From Allobosea sp. CS1GBMeth4 (GTDB lineage Bacteria > Pseudomonadota > Alphaproteobacteria > Rhizobiales > Beijerinckiaceae): a stretch of DNA of 64,000 nt. The stretch is from the NCBI RefSeq assembly GCF_900185715.1, contig NZ_FYAS01000045.1:1-64000 (forward strand). The letters run 5' to 3'. Of this stretch, positions 7,797-17,098 are shown piece by piece; the stretch's first letter is position 1; each line of letters opens with the position of its first letter. Below the pieces are notes generated by a model that was given only the letters and a program-made list of their open reading frames with translations, was not told the DNA's origin and searched no databases. The translations under genes and the position numbers were made by a program.

Positions 7797-9236
7797 TCAG
7801 ATCGGTTCAATCTGATCGGATCCGGCCCTAGGCTCCAGCTTGTCCTTCTCGCTGGCGAGATAGGCCTTCAGCTCGTCCATCGAGGCGAAGGTGTAGTCGC
7901 CATCCGGGGTGCGGGCATGGATCGAGCCGTCGGCATACATGGTGAATTGCGTCTCGCCGACCTGATAGGCGCCGATCACGCCCTCCTCCGAGGCCGCCGG
8001 CGTCTGCTCCGGCCCGGTCTCCGAGACCGGCGCCGCCTCGTCCGCGGCTGACGGAGCGGCCTCGGCCGGGGCCGAGATCTCCGCCGGCTCGTCCGGCGTT
8101 TCGGCTTCGGGCGCGGCAGGCTCTTCGCCGGCCACGGCCGGCGCGGTCTCGGCTTCCGCAGCCGGCGCCTTGGCGGCCGCCTCGGTTTCGAGATCGGCCA
8201 GGGCGCTGGGGTCGCGCGGCTGGGTCACCGGCGGCCAGGGCCGCGGTGCTGCCCAGCCGCCGAAATCGGCGAGAGCATCGCGGTCGCGCCGCGGCGGCGC
8301 GATCTCCGGAGCGGACGGCGCATCGACGGCGCCGACGAGCTGCTCGCGCAGGGCGCTGAACTCGTCGCCGACGGAGGCGGCGGCTTCGCTTGCGGGGCGG
8401 TCGATGCGCGGCCACCACGGCCGGTCCTCCTCATCCGGCCCCGGCGTCGCAGCCTGTGTCGGCTCGACGCCGCCGACCGGCGCCTGCTCCGCCCTGGTCT
8501 CACTCACGGCTGCGTCAGCGAGCTCTCCCTTGCCGCTCGCGCCGTCATCGCCCGGGCGCGGCGCGGCGTCGCCGATGGCCGCGGGCTCGAGCGGCTCGCC
8601 CTCCTCGGCCGCGGCGGCCCGATCGATATCCTCGGGCTCGCGGCGCTCATCCGCCCTCACAGCCGCGGGAGCGTCGAGCGTCGCTGGCGCCGGCGGCAGC
8701 AGCCAGTCGTCGATCGTCTCGGCCGTCGCCGAGGGCGACGGCGGCTCCGCCTCAGCCGGGGCGTCGGCCGCCCGGACGTCATCGGTGCCGGACGTTTCCT
8801 GTGCATCCTCCGTAGCCGTCTCGGCCGGCTGCTCCTCGCTTCTCGCCGGACCGGTGAGCGCCCCGGCCAGCACTGCGGCACCGGCCCCTGCCGCGAGCGT
8901 GGTCGCGATGCCAACATGCCCCGTCTCGGGCTGGCGCTCCCGTTCGAGCGTGGGCTCAGCGCGCGCCGGCGCGACGTCCGCAGGTGGGCCAGGCTCATAG
9001 CGCGGCTCGACCGGAGCGGCAGTCGCCATGACGCCGCTGACCAGTGCCTTCAGCCGCCGGACCTCCGCGAGCACCACAGCGAGCGCGAGCAGGATCAAGC
9101 CTGCGATTGCAGCCAGAGCCCCGAGGATGACCTCGGTGAAGCCACGCTCCAGGACGAGATAAGGCCAACCATCGACGATGGCATAGGCGCCGCCCGCCAG
9201 CAGAGCGAGCCCGAGAACCACGAAAAGCCTGACCAA
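7797..9236 (-). CDS. Hypothetical membrane-anchored protein, Ala/Glu/Pro-rich
   Basis: 479 residues from a TTG start at 9236 preceded by an excellent AAAGGAG (8 nt spacing). Two transmembrane helices lie at residues about 3-25 and 35-60. Residues about 90-420 are a low-complexity Ala/Glu/Pro/Asp chain, presumably disordered. The last about 50 residues form a small conserved-looking module (VGETQFTMYADGSIHARTP, then DGDYTFASMDELKAYLASE). Proteins with this plan occur in Hyphomicrobiales without known function. It may be a tether that places the C-terminal module away from the membrane; this is inference. Confidence 0.75.
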   Translation of the reverse strand: MVRLFVVLGLALLAGGAYAIVDGWPYLVLERGFTEVILGALAAIAGLILLALAVVLAEVRRLKALVSGVMATAAPVEPRYEPGPPADVAPARAEPTLERERQPETGHVGIATTLAAGAGAAVLAGALTGPARSEEQPAETATEDAQETSGTDDVRAADAPAEAEPPSPSATAETIDDWLLPPAPATLDAPAAVRADERREPEDIDRAAAAEEGEPLEPAAIGDAAPRPGDDGASGKGELADAAVSETRAEQAPVGGVEPTQAATPGPDEEDRPWWPRIDRPASEAAASVGDEFSALREQLVGAVDAPSAPEIAPPRRDRDALADFGGWAAPRPWPPVTQPRDPSALADLETEAAAKAPAAEAETAPAVAGEEPAAPEAETPDEPAEISAPAEAAPSAADEAAPVSETGPEQTPAASEEGVIGAYQVGETQFTMYADGSIHARTPDGDYTFASMDELKAYLASEKDKLEPRAGSDQIEPI

Positions 9237-9517
9237 CGCTTGCTCCTTTAAGGCTGGGCGAGCTGCGACAGCTTGCCGCCTCGGCAGTTAACCTATCGAT
9301 ACCATGCCGTATTGCCAACCGAACCACCCAGCCCGCCCAGCCGTTGCAACGCAGCCCCACCCTGCCGGAATTCTCCAGTCTCGGCGGTTGCCGCTGCGAG
9401 GCTGCGGGCTTAACTAACAGGCGAATGGCGGGTGTTCCGCCGGGCAGTCATTGCCCATGCGTTGCGTCGTTGCAGCCATTCTCACGTCGCGATTTCGACA
9501 GCCCAAGGAGAGGCCCT

Positions 9518-10117
9518 ATGTCCTTTACCCTGCCCGATCTTCCTTACGCGCATGACGCCCTCCAGCCCTATATGTCGAAGGAGACGCTGGAGTACCATCA
9601 CGACAAGCACCATCTGGCTTACGTCAACAACGGCAACAACGCGATCAAGGGCACGGAATTCGAGGGCAAGTCGCTCGAGGAGATCGTCAAGGGCTCCTAC
9701 GGCAAGAACCCGGCCGTGTTCAACAATGCCGGCCAGCATTACAACCACCTCCACTTCTGGAAGTGGATGAAGCCGAACGGCGGCGGCAAGCTGCCCGGCG
9801 CGCTGGAGAAGGCGATCACGGAGTCCTTCGGCTCCGTCGACAAGTTCAAGGAAGACTTCGTCGCCGCCGGCGTCGGCCAGTTCGGCTCCGGCTGGGCCTG
9901 GCTCGAGGTCAAGGGCGGCAAGCTCGCCGTCAGCAAGACCCCGAACGGCGAGAGCCCGCTCGTCCATGGCGGCACGCCGATCCTCGGCGTCGACGTCTGG
10001 GAGCACTCCTACTACATCGACTACCGCAATCGTCGCCCGGACTATCTCAAGGCCTTCCTCGAGAACCTGGTGAACTGGGACTACGTCGCCGAGCTCTACG
10101 ACGGCGCCAAGGCCTAA
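9518..10117 (+). CDS. sodB: Superoxide dismutase, Fe-type
   Basis: 199 residues from the ATG at 9518, with AAGGAG 7 nt upstream. Converts superoxide to hydrogen peroxide and oxygen. Metal ligands are His27 (LEYHHDKHH), His77 (NHLHFW), Asp159 and His163 (DVWEHSYY). Gln73 in NNAGQHYNH sits where Fe-SODs place their active-site glutamine, which favours iron (or cambialistic) over manganese. No signal peptide, so cytoplasmic. Followed by a strong hairpin shared with the convergent chemoreceptor gene. Confidence 0.96.
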   Translation: MSFTLPDLPYAHDALQPYMSKETLEYHHDKHHLAYVNNGNNAIKGTEFEGKSLEEIVKGSYGKNPAVFNNAGQHYNHLHFWKWMKPNGGGKLPGALEKAITESFGSVDKFKEDFVAAGVGQFGSGWAWLEVKGGKLAVSKTPNGESPLVHGGTPILGVDVWEHSYYIDYRNRRPDYLKAFLENLVNWDYVAELYDGAKA

Positions 10118-10142
10118 GCGCCGGATCGAGCGGACGGACAAT

Positions 10143-10170
10143 ACGGGGCCCTTCGGGGCCCCGTTTCGTT
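10143..10170. terminator. Bidirectional terminator between sodB and chemoreceptor gene
   Basis: Stem CGGGGCCC (10144-10151) / GGGCCCCG (10156-10163) with a TTCG loop, extended by an A-T pair, then TTTCGTTT on the plus strand. It sits between two convergent genes. Confidence 0.8.
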
Positions 10171-10180
10171 TGCGCCGGGG

Positions 10181-11890
10181 TCAGGCGGCCACGCGCTTCA
10201 GGAACTGGTCGACGGTCGAATCGAGCCGCATGGCCTGGGCCGAGACCTCGCCGGCCGCATGCCGGACCTGCTCGGCCGAACGCCCGGTCTCCTCGACGCT
10301 GTCGGCCAGCACGCTGAGGTCGCTGGAGACCGAGAGCGCGGAGGTGCTCGCCATGGCGACGCCGCTGGCGATCTCGCCGGTGGCGAGCGATTGCTGCTCG
10401 ATCGAGGTCGCGACCGAATTGGCGAAGTTCTCGATCGCGCCCATCCGGCTGGCGATGTTCTGGATCGCGTCGACGACCTCGGTCGTCGCCCCCTGGATGG
10501 CACCGACCTGGCTGACGATGCGGTCGGTGGCGTCGGCGGTCTGGGAGGCGAGGCTCTTCACCTCGGCCGCGACGACGGCGAAGCCGCGTCCCGCCTCGCC
10601 GGCACGGGCCGCCTCGATCGTGGCGTTGAGCGCGAGCAGATTGGTCTGGGCCGCGATGTCGCGGATCAGGCTCACCACCTCCCCGATCGCCCGCGCCGTC
10701 TCATCCAGCGCCTGGACGGAGCCCGCCGTGTCGCGGGACACCGAGGCGGCCTCGACGATCTCGGTCCGGACGCGGCGCACCTGGAACTCGACCTCGCGGA
10801 TGGCCGCCCCCATCTCCTCGGCCGCCTGGGCGGCGCTCTCGACATTGGCCGATGCGCCCTGCGAATTCTGGGCGGCCCTGGCAGCGCGTTCCGACGACTC
10901 GGCCGCGACGCGCGCCAGACCGTCGGAGGCTTCTCCCATCCGGTCGGCATTGCTCTTGAATGCCTCGAGCGCGACCCCGACCTCGCCGCGGAACAGCGCG
11001 ATCGCCTCCTCGATATGCTTCTGGTGGCGATGGCGCTCGGTGTCGGTCGCGAGCTGACGCTCCTGCAGCGTCGCACGCTCGGCGAGGCGCAGTTTCAGCA
11101 CGCCGAGCGCACGCGCGATGGCGCCGATCTCGTCGTGCCGGCCCGTCGCATCGATCCGGGTATCGAGATTGCCGTCGGAGATGCCGACGATCGCCCGGGT
11201 CATGCTCTGCAGCGGCCGCATCGCCCGCGACAGCGAAAACCACAGCAGCGGTCCGAGAACGACGAGGACCGCGATACCGAGCCCGATCGTCAGAATCTGT
11301 TCCCAGGCGGCGCGCGCGATCAGCCGGCTCTTGTCGAAGCGCAGGGCGACATAGCCGATCTGCTTCTTGAAGCCGCCGACCTTCACGGCGAGCAGCTGCG
11401 TCACATAAGTCTGGTCCTCGAGCCGCAGCGTGCCCTGCTCGTCGAGCGCGCTCCAGGCGTCGCGTCCGATCAGCCGGCCGAGACCGGTCGGCGTGAGCGA
11501 CAGTCGCGCCTCCTCGGTGCGGCCGGCAGTGGCGAGGGCGACGATGTCGTCGGCGATGATGCCGGCGTCGAAATCGGGATCGCGCTTCAGCGATTCGAGG
11601 ATGTAGCTCAGGGTGATCGTGTCGCGCGCCAGGATCAGCGGCGGCGCGGCATGGGCGATCATCGCCGTCAGCGACATCATCTTCTGCTCGAGATCGCCGC
11701 GCGTCTTGCCCTCGTTGTAGCGGGCGGCGGCGATGACCACGAAGACGATGGCGACCGCCACGATGGCGACCGCCGCTCCGGCGATCTGGCTGCTGAGCGA
11801 GCGCATCACCGGTTCGACCTGGCCGACCTGCGGTATGGCCGCCGCCTGCGATCGCCGCGCCCGCGACTTCAACCAGGCCATCACGCTCAT
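10181..11890 (-). CDS. Methyl-accepting chemotaxis protein
   Basis: 569 residues from the ATG at 11890 (GGAG 10 nt upstream); a GTG at 11944 with GGGGGAGG close by would add 18 residues. TM1 lies near residues 30-55, a periplasmic sensing region of about 130 residues follows, TM2 (about 200-225) leads into a HAMP domain, and the cytoplasmic signalling tip reads [38 protein letters not shown] in register (given here as the MCP hairpin near residues 425-465). It would signal to CheA/CheW; no cheA lies in the window. Monocistronic. Confidence 0.93.
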   Translation of the reverse strand: MSVMAWLKSRARRSQAAAIPQVGQVEPVMRSLSSQIAGAAVAIVAVAIVFVVIAAARYNEGKTRGDLEQKMMSLTAMIAHAAPPLILARDTITLSYILESLKRDPDFDAGIIADDIVALATAGRTEEARLSLTPTGLGRLIGRDAWSALDEQGTLRLEDQTYVTQLLAVKVGGFKKQIGYVALRFDKSRLIARAAWEQILTIGLGIAVLVVLGPLLWFSLSRAMRPLQSMTRAIVGISDGNLDTRIDATGRHDEIGAIARALGVLKLRLAERATLQERQLATDTERHRHQKHIEEAIALFRGEVGVALEAFKSNADRMGEASDGLARVAAESSERAARAAQNSQGASANVESAAQAAEEMGAAIREVEFQVRRVRTEIVEAASVSRDTAGSVQALDETARAIGEVVSLIRDIAAQTNLLALNATIEAARAGEAGRGFAVVAAEVKSLASQTADATDRIVSQVGAIQGATTEVVDAIQNIASRMGAIENFANSVATSIEQQSLATGEIASGVAMASTSALSVSSDLSVLADSVEETGRSAEQVRHAAGEVSAQAMRLDSTVDQFLKRVAA

Positions 11891-12006
11891 TATCGGCAGG
11901 CTCCAGACGTCGAGACCCGCGGATAGGCCGGGGCTTCCACGCACCAGCCTCCCCCATCAGGGTAAATATTCGCTTTCAGGCGGCGGATTCGCGATCGGAT
12001 GCCGGC

Positions 12007-12846
12007 TCAGATCGTCCGGAGAGCGTCCTCCAGGCGGCCTATGCGCCAACCCGGCGGCGGCTCGAAAGCCATCAGCGCCGCATGTTCGAGCGGCCGCGTC
12101 GCGACGACGGGGTCGAGCGTCGCGAGCTCGTCGTCGACATGGCCGGGATGGCACATCACCAGATGCGCCCGCCCCGGCCGGACGAGGAAGGCCTGGAGAT
12201 CGTCGGCGAAGGGCCGCTTTACGTCGAAGGGCGAGAAGCCGGCAAAGCCGCGATTGGTCGGAATGCCGCGCCGGGCCGCAGCGCGCCGCAGGCCGGCGGC
12301 GAGCCCGGCGACCGTCAGCGCCTTGCCGACGGCGACGCGGCGCGCCCGGATCGCCGCGACGGAATCGGAGGGATCGCGCAGATAGACCGAGCCTTGCGGA
12401 TAGCGCCGGGCCACGGCGTCGAGCACGGCCCGGCGGATTCCGGGCAGGACATGCACGTGCTGATGGCCGTCGACGAAGTCGGGCTGCCGGCCGAGATGCC
12501 GCTCGAAGGCATCGAGCTGCCGGGCGACCTCGCCCGCGATCTCGCGACGCGCGGCACCCGAGCGCAGCGCAAGCGGTGCGAGCTCGCCGAGTTTCGGCAG
12601 CGCGCCGCGCGGCGCGACGGTCGGCATCGCCGAGAGCGGCGCCGCGCAGGTGAGGTTGAGGTGCAGGCCGAGATCGGCCTTGCCCGAGAACGCCGCAAGC
12701 TCGCCCGCCAGGTTCCGCCAGTGCGGCCGATTGGTCATCGCTCCCGTCGCGGAGAGCTTGCCGGCGGCGAGCAGCGTGAGGATCGAGCGGCTCACTCCCT
12801 CGGTCAAGGCGAAGTCGTCGGCGCAGAGCACGAAGCTGCGGGGCAT
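12007..12846 (-). CDS. ChbG/HpnK family carbohydrate deacetylase
   Basis: 279 residues from the ATG at 12846. YdjC/ChbG-type metal-dependent deacetylases remove N-acetyl groups from sugars or lipid-linked sugars. Metal-site motifs are visible: LCADDFALTEGV near the start (Asp-Asp), GLHLNLT, and VDGHQHVHVLPG. HpnK homologues act in hopanoid-linked sugar metabolism. The gene is divergent from, and 83 bp away from, a membrane glycosyltransferase of the ArnC/GtrB type, suggesting both modify the same polyprenyl- or lipid-linked sugar; the substrate cannot be read. Confidence 0.85.
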   Translation of the reverse strand: MPRSFVLCADDFALTEGVSRSILTLLAAGKLSATGAMTNRPHWRNLAGELAAFSGKADLGLHLNLTCAAPLSAMPTVAPRGALPKLGELAPLALRSGAARREIAGEVARQLDAFERHLGRQPDFVDGHQHVHVLPGIRRAVLDAVARRYPQGSVYLRDPSDSVAAIRARRVAVGKALTVAGLAAGLRRAAARRGIPTNRGFAGFSPFDVKRPFADDLQAFLVRPGRAHLVMCHPGHVDDELATLDPVVATRPLEHAALMAFEPPPGWRIGRLEDALRTI

Positions 12847-12929
12847 GCCGGCTGTTGTCCTCTGTTCATCGGCGGTGATGTATGGAGCCGGCGGCTGGCC
12901 CTCCGCAAGGTCCCGGCCCCAGCCGAGCA

Positions 12930-13979
12930 ATGAAGGTCCCGAACGCCTTGTCCGCGATTGCGTCCACCTCTCCCCCCGCCGCAGCAGCGTCCGGCACGCG
13001 GCCGGAGCTGTCCGTCGTGGTCCCGGTCTACAACGAGGCCGCCAACCTCGCCCCGCTGATCGAGCGGCTGAAGCCGGTGCTCGATGCTCAGGTCGCGTCC
13101 TGGGAGATCGTCTGCGTCGACGATGGCAGCCGCGACGGAACGCTGGCCGCGCTGCGCGCCCTGCATGCGCGGGACGGCCGGATCAACGCGATCTCTTTCA
13201 GCCGCAATTTCGGCAAGGAGGTCGCCATCGCCGCCGGGCTCGACCACGCCGACGGCAATGTCGTGGTCATCATGGACGCCGACCTGCAGCACCCTCCGGA
13301 GGTGATCCCGGCCTTCCTGGCGAAATGGCGCGAGGGCTTCCTCAACGTCTATGGCCAGCGCACCGACCGCGCCGGCGAAGGCCGGCTGAAGCGCAATTTC
13401 GCCAAGGCGTTCTACAGGCTGTTCGCCAGCTTCGGCGAGACCGAACTGCCGGAGGGCGCCGGCGACTTCCGCCTGCTCGACCGGCGCGTGGTCGAGGCGC
13501 TGCGGGCCCTGCCCGAGCGGGCCCGCTTCTCCAAGGGGCTCTACGCCTGGGTCGGCTTCCCGGCGACCGGCGTGCCGTTCGAGGTCGGCGAGCGCGCCCA
13601 TGGCGAGAGCAAGTTCCGCTTCCGCAAGCTGTTCAGCTTCGCCTTCGACGGGCTCTCCTCCTTCTCGACCGTGCCGCTGAAGATCGCGACCTGGCTCGGG
13701 GTGCTGATCGCGATCGTCGCCACCTTGACCGGCCTGTACTTCATGGTCCGGACGCTGCTGTTTGGCACCGACCTGCCCGGCTTCCCGTCGCTGATCGTCT
13801 CGATCATGTTCTTCTCCGGCATCCAGCTGATCTCGCTCGGACTGATCGGCGAATATGTCGGGCGCATCTTCGCCGAGGTGAAGCGCCGGCCGCTCTATCT
13901 GGTGGGCGAGCGTGTCGGCTTCGCCAAGCACGACAGCGTCCATCCGCGCGGCGACGCGCTGCCGCCGCTGATCCGATAG
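12930..13979 (+). CDS. GT2 membrane glycosyltransferase, ArnC/GtrB/DPM1 type
   Basis: 349 residues from the ATG at 12930. GT2 fold with SVVVPVYNEAANL, the DDGSRDGT nucleotide-binding loop, MDADLQHPPEVI (DxD-like) and the ARFSKGLYAWVGF segment. Two C-terminal helices (about 250-275 and 285-310), separated by FGTDLPG, anchor it in the inner membrane. Such enzymes load a sugar onto polyprenyl phosphate for export. It is divergent from the HpnK-like deacetylase, and could pair with it as ArnC pairs with a deformylase; no other arn or gtr genes are present. Confidence 0.88.
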   Translation: MKVPNALSAIASTSPPAAAASGTRPELSVVVPVYNEAANLAPLIERLKPVLDAQVASWEIVCVDDGSRDGTLAALRALHARDGRINAISFSRNFGKEVAIAAGLDHADGNVVVIMDADLQHPPEVIPAFLAKWREGFLNVYGQRTDRAGEGRLKRNFAKAFYRLFASFGETELPEGAGDFRLLDRRVVEALRALPERARFSKGLYAWVGFPATGVPFEVGERAHGESKFRFRKLFSFAFDGLSSFSTVPLKIATWLGVLIAIVATLTGLYFMVRTLLFGTDLPGFPSLIVSIMFFSGIQLISLGLIGEYVGRIFAEVKRRPLYLVGERVGFAKHDSVHPRGDALPPLIR

Positions 13980-14162
13980 CGCCGTCGTCGTCGCCATGCC
14001 CGGGCACGGCGAAGCCCTGCACCACCGAGGAAGCCTTCCCGGACCGCTTCGCTGCGCCCGCAGTGACGGGCGCGGCGGCGCGGCGCTGGACCATCTCCCG
14101 CGACGCAGCTATGCGGCTAGGCTCAGTCCGGCCTGCCGATCCCGGCGGCCCCGAGTGGCGCG

Positions 14163-15689
14163 ATGCTGAGAAAGATCCTCTCCGTCAGCGGCTTCACGCT
14201 GCTCTCGCGGCTGTCCGGCTTCCTCCGCGACATCGTGCTCGCGGCCGCGCTCGGCGCCAGCGGGCTGATGGACGCTTTCTCGGTGGCGCTGCGCCTGCCC
14301 AACCATTTCCGTGCGGTCTTCGGCGAGGGTGCATTCAACCAGGCCTATATTCCGGCCTATAGCCGCATCCGCGAGCAATCGGGCGAGGCAGCCGCGGCGC
14401 AATTCTCCGATCGCGTCTTCTCGCTCAACCTCGCCGTCCAGCTCGTGCTGCTCGGGCTCGCCCTGCCGTTCATGCCCGAGCTGGTGCGGCTGCTGGCGCC
14501 CGGCTTCGTCGGCGATCCCGCCCGCTTCGACCTCGCCGTCGCGCTGACGCGGATCACCTTCCCCTATCTGCTCTTCGTCACCCTGGTGACGCTGCTTTCG
14601 GCCAATCTCAATGCCGTCGACCGGTTCGCTGCGGCGGCGGCGGCGCCGATCCTGCTGAACCTCTGCCTGATCGGCGCGCTCTTCACCGCCTTCCTGTTCC
14701 CGAGCGCGGCCCATGCCGCCGCCTGGGGCGTCGCCGCCGCCGGCGTGCTCGAATGGCTCCTGCTCTGGATCTCGGCGCGGCGGGCCGGCGTCTCGGCGGC
14801 ACTGACGCGGCCGAGGCTCGACGGCGAGGTCCGGAGCTTCCTCAAAGCCTTCGGGCCGGCGGTGATCGGCTCGGCCGGCGTCCAGATCGCGCTCTTCGCC
14901 GACACCATCATCGCCTCGCTGCTGCCGGCCGGCGCCTATTCGGCGCTGTACTACGCCGAGCGGCTCTATCAGCTGCCGCTCGGCGTGATCGCGATCGGCG
15001 TCGGCACCGTGCTGCTGCCGACGATGAGCCGCGCCATCGCCGCGGGCAACGAGGCCGGGGCGGAAGCGGCGCAGAACCGGGCGATCGCGCTGACGCTGGT
15101 CGCAGCCGCTCCCTTCGCCGCCGCCTTCCTCGCCGTTCCCGAACTGATCGTGGCGGCCCTGTTCGAGCGCGGCCGCTTCGACGAGGCGGCGACGCAGGCC
15201 GCCGGCGCAGTGCTGTTCGCCTATGCGATCGGCCTGCCGGCGATCGTGCTGATCCGCGCCCAGGTCTCGAGCTTCCAGGCGCGGGGCGACACCACGACGC
15301 CGATGCTGGTCTCGCTCGCCGCCATCGTCGCCAATGTCGGGCTGAAGCTGCTGCTCTGGCGCAGCCATGGTGCGCCGGGCCTCGCCTTCGCCACCGCGGT
15401 CGGGGCCTGGATCAATCTCGGCGCCCTCTACGGGCTGGCGCTCAGGCGCGGCTGGACCAATCCCGATCGCGGCCTGCCGCTGCTGATCGTGATCGTCGGC
15501 GTCGCTGCGGGCATCGCCGCGCTGGTGGCGCGCCTGCTGGCCGAGCCGCTCTACGGCCTGCTCATCGCATTTCCCTACGAGCCGCGCCTGATCGCGCTCG
15601 GCCTGCTGAGCCTCGCCGCCGCCGGCATCTATGGCGCGGTCGCGCTCGGGGGGCTCAGATCGGCCGGGCTCTGGCGGCTGCTGCGGTAG
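14163..15689 (+). CDS. murJ: Lipid II flippase MurJ
   Basis: 508 residues, almost entirely hydrophobic with about 14 helices. The start MLRKILSVSGFTLLSRLSGFLRDIVLAAALGASGLMDAF is the family N-terminus, with the essential Arg in GFLRD and the later FGEGAFNQAYIP. MurJ flips lipid II across the inner membrane for peptidoglycan synthesis. The 183 bp upstream hold a GC-rich palindromic intergenic stretch but no gene. Confidence 0.95.
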   Translation: MLRKILSVSGFTLLSRLSGFLRDIVLAAALGASGLMDAFSVALRLPNHFRAVFGEGAFNQAYIPAYSRIREQSGEAAAAQFSDRVFSLNLAVQLVLLGLALPFMPELVRLLAPGFVGDPARFDLAVALTRITFPYLLFVTLVTLLSANLNAVDRFAAAAAAPILLNLCLIGALFTAFLFPSAAHAAAWGVAAAGVLEWLLLWISARRAGVSAALTRPRLDGEVRSFLKAFGPAVIGSAGVQIALFADTIIASLLPAGAYSALYYAERLYQLPLGVIAIGVGTVLLPTMSRAIAAGNEAGAEAAQNRAIALTLVAAAPFAAAFLAVPELIVAALFERGRFDEAATQAAGAVLFAYAIGLPAIVLIRAQVSSFQARGDTTTPMLVSLAAIVANVGLKLLLWRSHGAPGLAFATAVGAWINLGALYGLALRRGWTNPDRGLPLLIVIVGVAAGIAALVARLLAEPLYGLLIAFPYEPRLIALGLLSLAAAGIYGAVALGGLRSAGLWRLLR

Positions 15690-15753
15690 GAGCGCCTCCC
15701 CCCGCGCGCAGCGGCGAGCCGCCGGACAGTCCGCTCGCCCGGCAGTTCGCGTC

Positions 15754-16620
15754 TCAGGCGCTCTTGCTGTGGGCGAAGTCCATGTAGAGTTCGCGCGCCT
15801 TGCGGAACATCGGGCCGGGCTGGAGTTCGCGGCCGTCGATGCGCGAGATCGGCATGACCTTGGAGTAGTTGCCCGAGGAGAAGATCTCGTCGGCCTGCTC
15901 GAAATCGGCGTAGCGCAGGGTCGTCTCCTCGACCGGCACGCCCGCACCGCGCAGCAGCGCGATCACGCGCTGGCGGGTGATGCCGTTGAGGAAGGTGCCG
16001 TTCGGAGCGGGCGTCTTCACCACGCCGTCCTTGGCGAGGAAGATATTGGAGGTGCCGGTCTCGGCGACATTGCCGAGCATGTCGAGCACGAGCGCGTTGT
16101 CGAAGCCCCTCGCCTTCGCCTCGCGCAGGATGCGGGCATTGTTGGGATAGAGGCAGCCGGCCTTGGAATCGGTCGGCATCGTCTCGAGCGTCGGGCGGCG
16201 ATAGGCGCCCTTCGTCACGGTGAAGCCCTTGCCGGGGTCGCCCATCGCCGCCGCGAACAGGCAGAGGCAGAATTTGGTCGATTCCGGATCGCCCATGATG
16301 GTCGAGAGGCCGTCGGCCTCGGCCCAGTACATCGGCTTGACATAGAGCGCCGTTCCCGGCGCGAACTTCTTCACGCCCTCGCGGGTGCGCTCGATGATCT
16401 CCTCGGCCGAGACCGTCGCCTTGAGACCGAGCGCTTCGGCGGACCGGTTCACGCGGGCGGCGTGCCTGTCGATGTCGGGGGTGACGCCGTCGAAATGGCG
16501 AGCGCCGTCGAAGACCGTCGAGGACAGCCAGCTCGCATGGGTGCGCGGCCCCATGATGCCCGGATTGCCCTCGTGCCATTCGCCTTCGAACCAGGTCCAG
16601 GTTTGCGAATACCAGGCCAT
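15754..16620 (-). CDS. Branched-chain-amino-acid aminotransferase (fold-type IV)
   Basis: 288 residues from the second of two adjacent ATGs (16620), 6 nt after GGAGCGC; the first, at 16623, would be too close to it. PLP fold-type IV enzyme: the Schiff-base lysine lies in DSKAGCLYPNNARIL, followed by the cofactor strand VLDMLGNVAETGTSNIFL and the LNGITRQRVI motif. It should interconvert Leu/Ile/Val with their keto acids; a D-amino-acid transaminase or aminodeoxychorismate lyase is possible but less like this. The AzlCD genes, which export branched-chain amino acids, lie immediately upstream on the same strand. Confidence 0.85.
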   Translation of the reverse strand: MAWYSQTWTWFEGEWHEGNPGIMGPRTHASWLSSTVFDGARHFDGVTPDIDRHAARVNRSAEALGLKATVSAEEIIERTREGVKKFAPGTALYVKPMYWAEADGLSTIMGDPESTKFCLCLFAAAMGDPGKGFTVTKGAYRRPTLETMPTDSKAGCLYPNNARILREAKARGFDNALVLDMLGNVAETGTSNIFLAKDGVVKTPAPNGTFLNGITRQRVIALLRGAGVPVEETTLRYADFEQADEIFSSGNYSKVMPISRIDGRELQPGPMFRKARELYMDFAHSKSA

Positions 16621-16780
16621 CATGCGCTCCGATCGGTCAGTGTTGCTGACCGGTACCGTCTGCCTGGGGCGGAGCGGCGTCAACATCGCCGCCCCCTGTC
16701 GGCGAACGATTGATGTGATGCATATGATCGCAGCCGGTGATGGATGGGGAGCCCGCGGCAAGGGCACCCGCCCGCCGCGC

Positions 16781-17098
16781 TCAGAATCCCGCGGCGCGCA
16801 TCAGCGAGACCACGGCCATGCCGACGAGCAGCGCCAGCAATTCGCTGCGCCGGAGAACCATGCTGGCGATGGCGGCCAGCAGGGCGAGCCCGGCCGCGAG
16901 GCCGAGGCGCTCGATCATCGGCAGCACGGTCGCGACCACGATCGAGCCCGGCAGGGCCGCGAGCCCGCGCCGCACCCGTGGCGTCAACGGGATGAAGCCC
17001 ATCAGGACCACGCCGGATATGCGGCAGAGATAGGTCGCCAGCGCCATGGCGGCGATGGCGAGATAAGGCCCCCAGCTTCCCGGTTCAGGCAGGGTCAT
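16781..17098 (-). CDS. azlD: AzlD family branched-chain amino acid exporter subunit
   Basis: 105 residues from the ATG at 17098. Small protein with three to four helices and the family string TYLCRISGVVLMGFIPLTPRVRRGLAALPGSI. AzlD works with AzlC to export branched-chain amino acids. Its start overlaps the end of azlC by 14 nt, so the pair is translationally coupled. Confidence 0.88.
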   Translation of the reverse strand: MTLPEPGSWGPYLAIAAMALATYLCRISGVVLMGFIPLTPRVRRGLAALPGSIVVATVLPMIERLGLAAGLALLAAIASMVLRRSELLALLVGMAVVSLMRAAGF

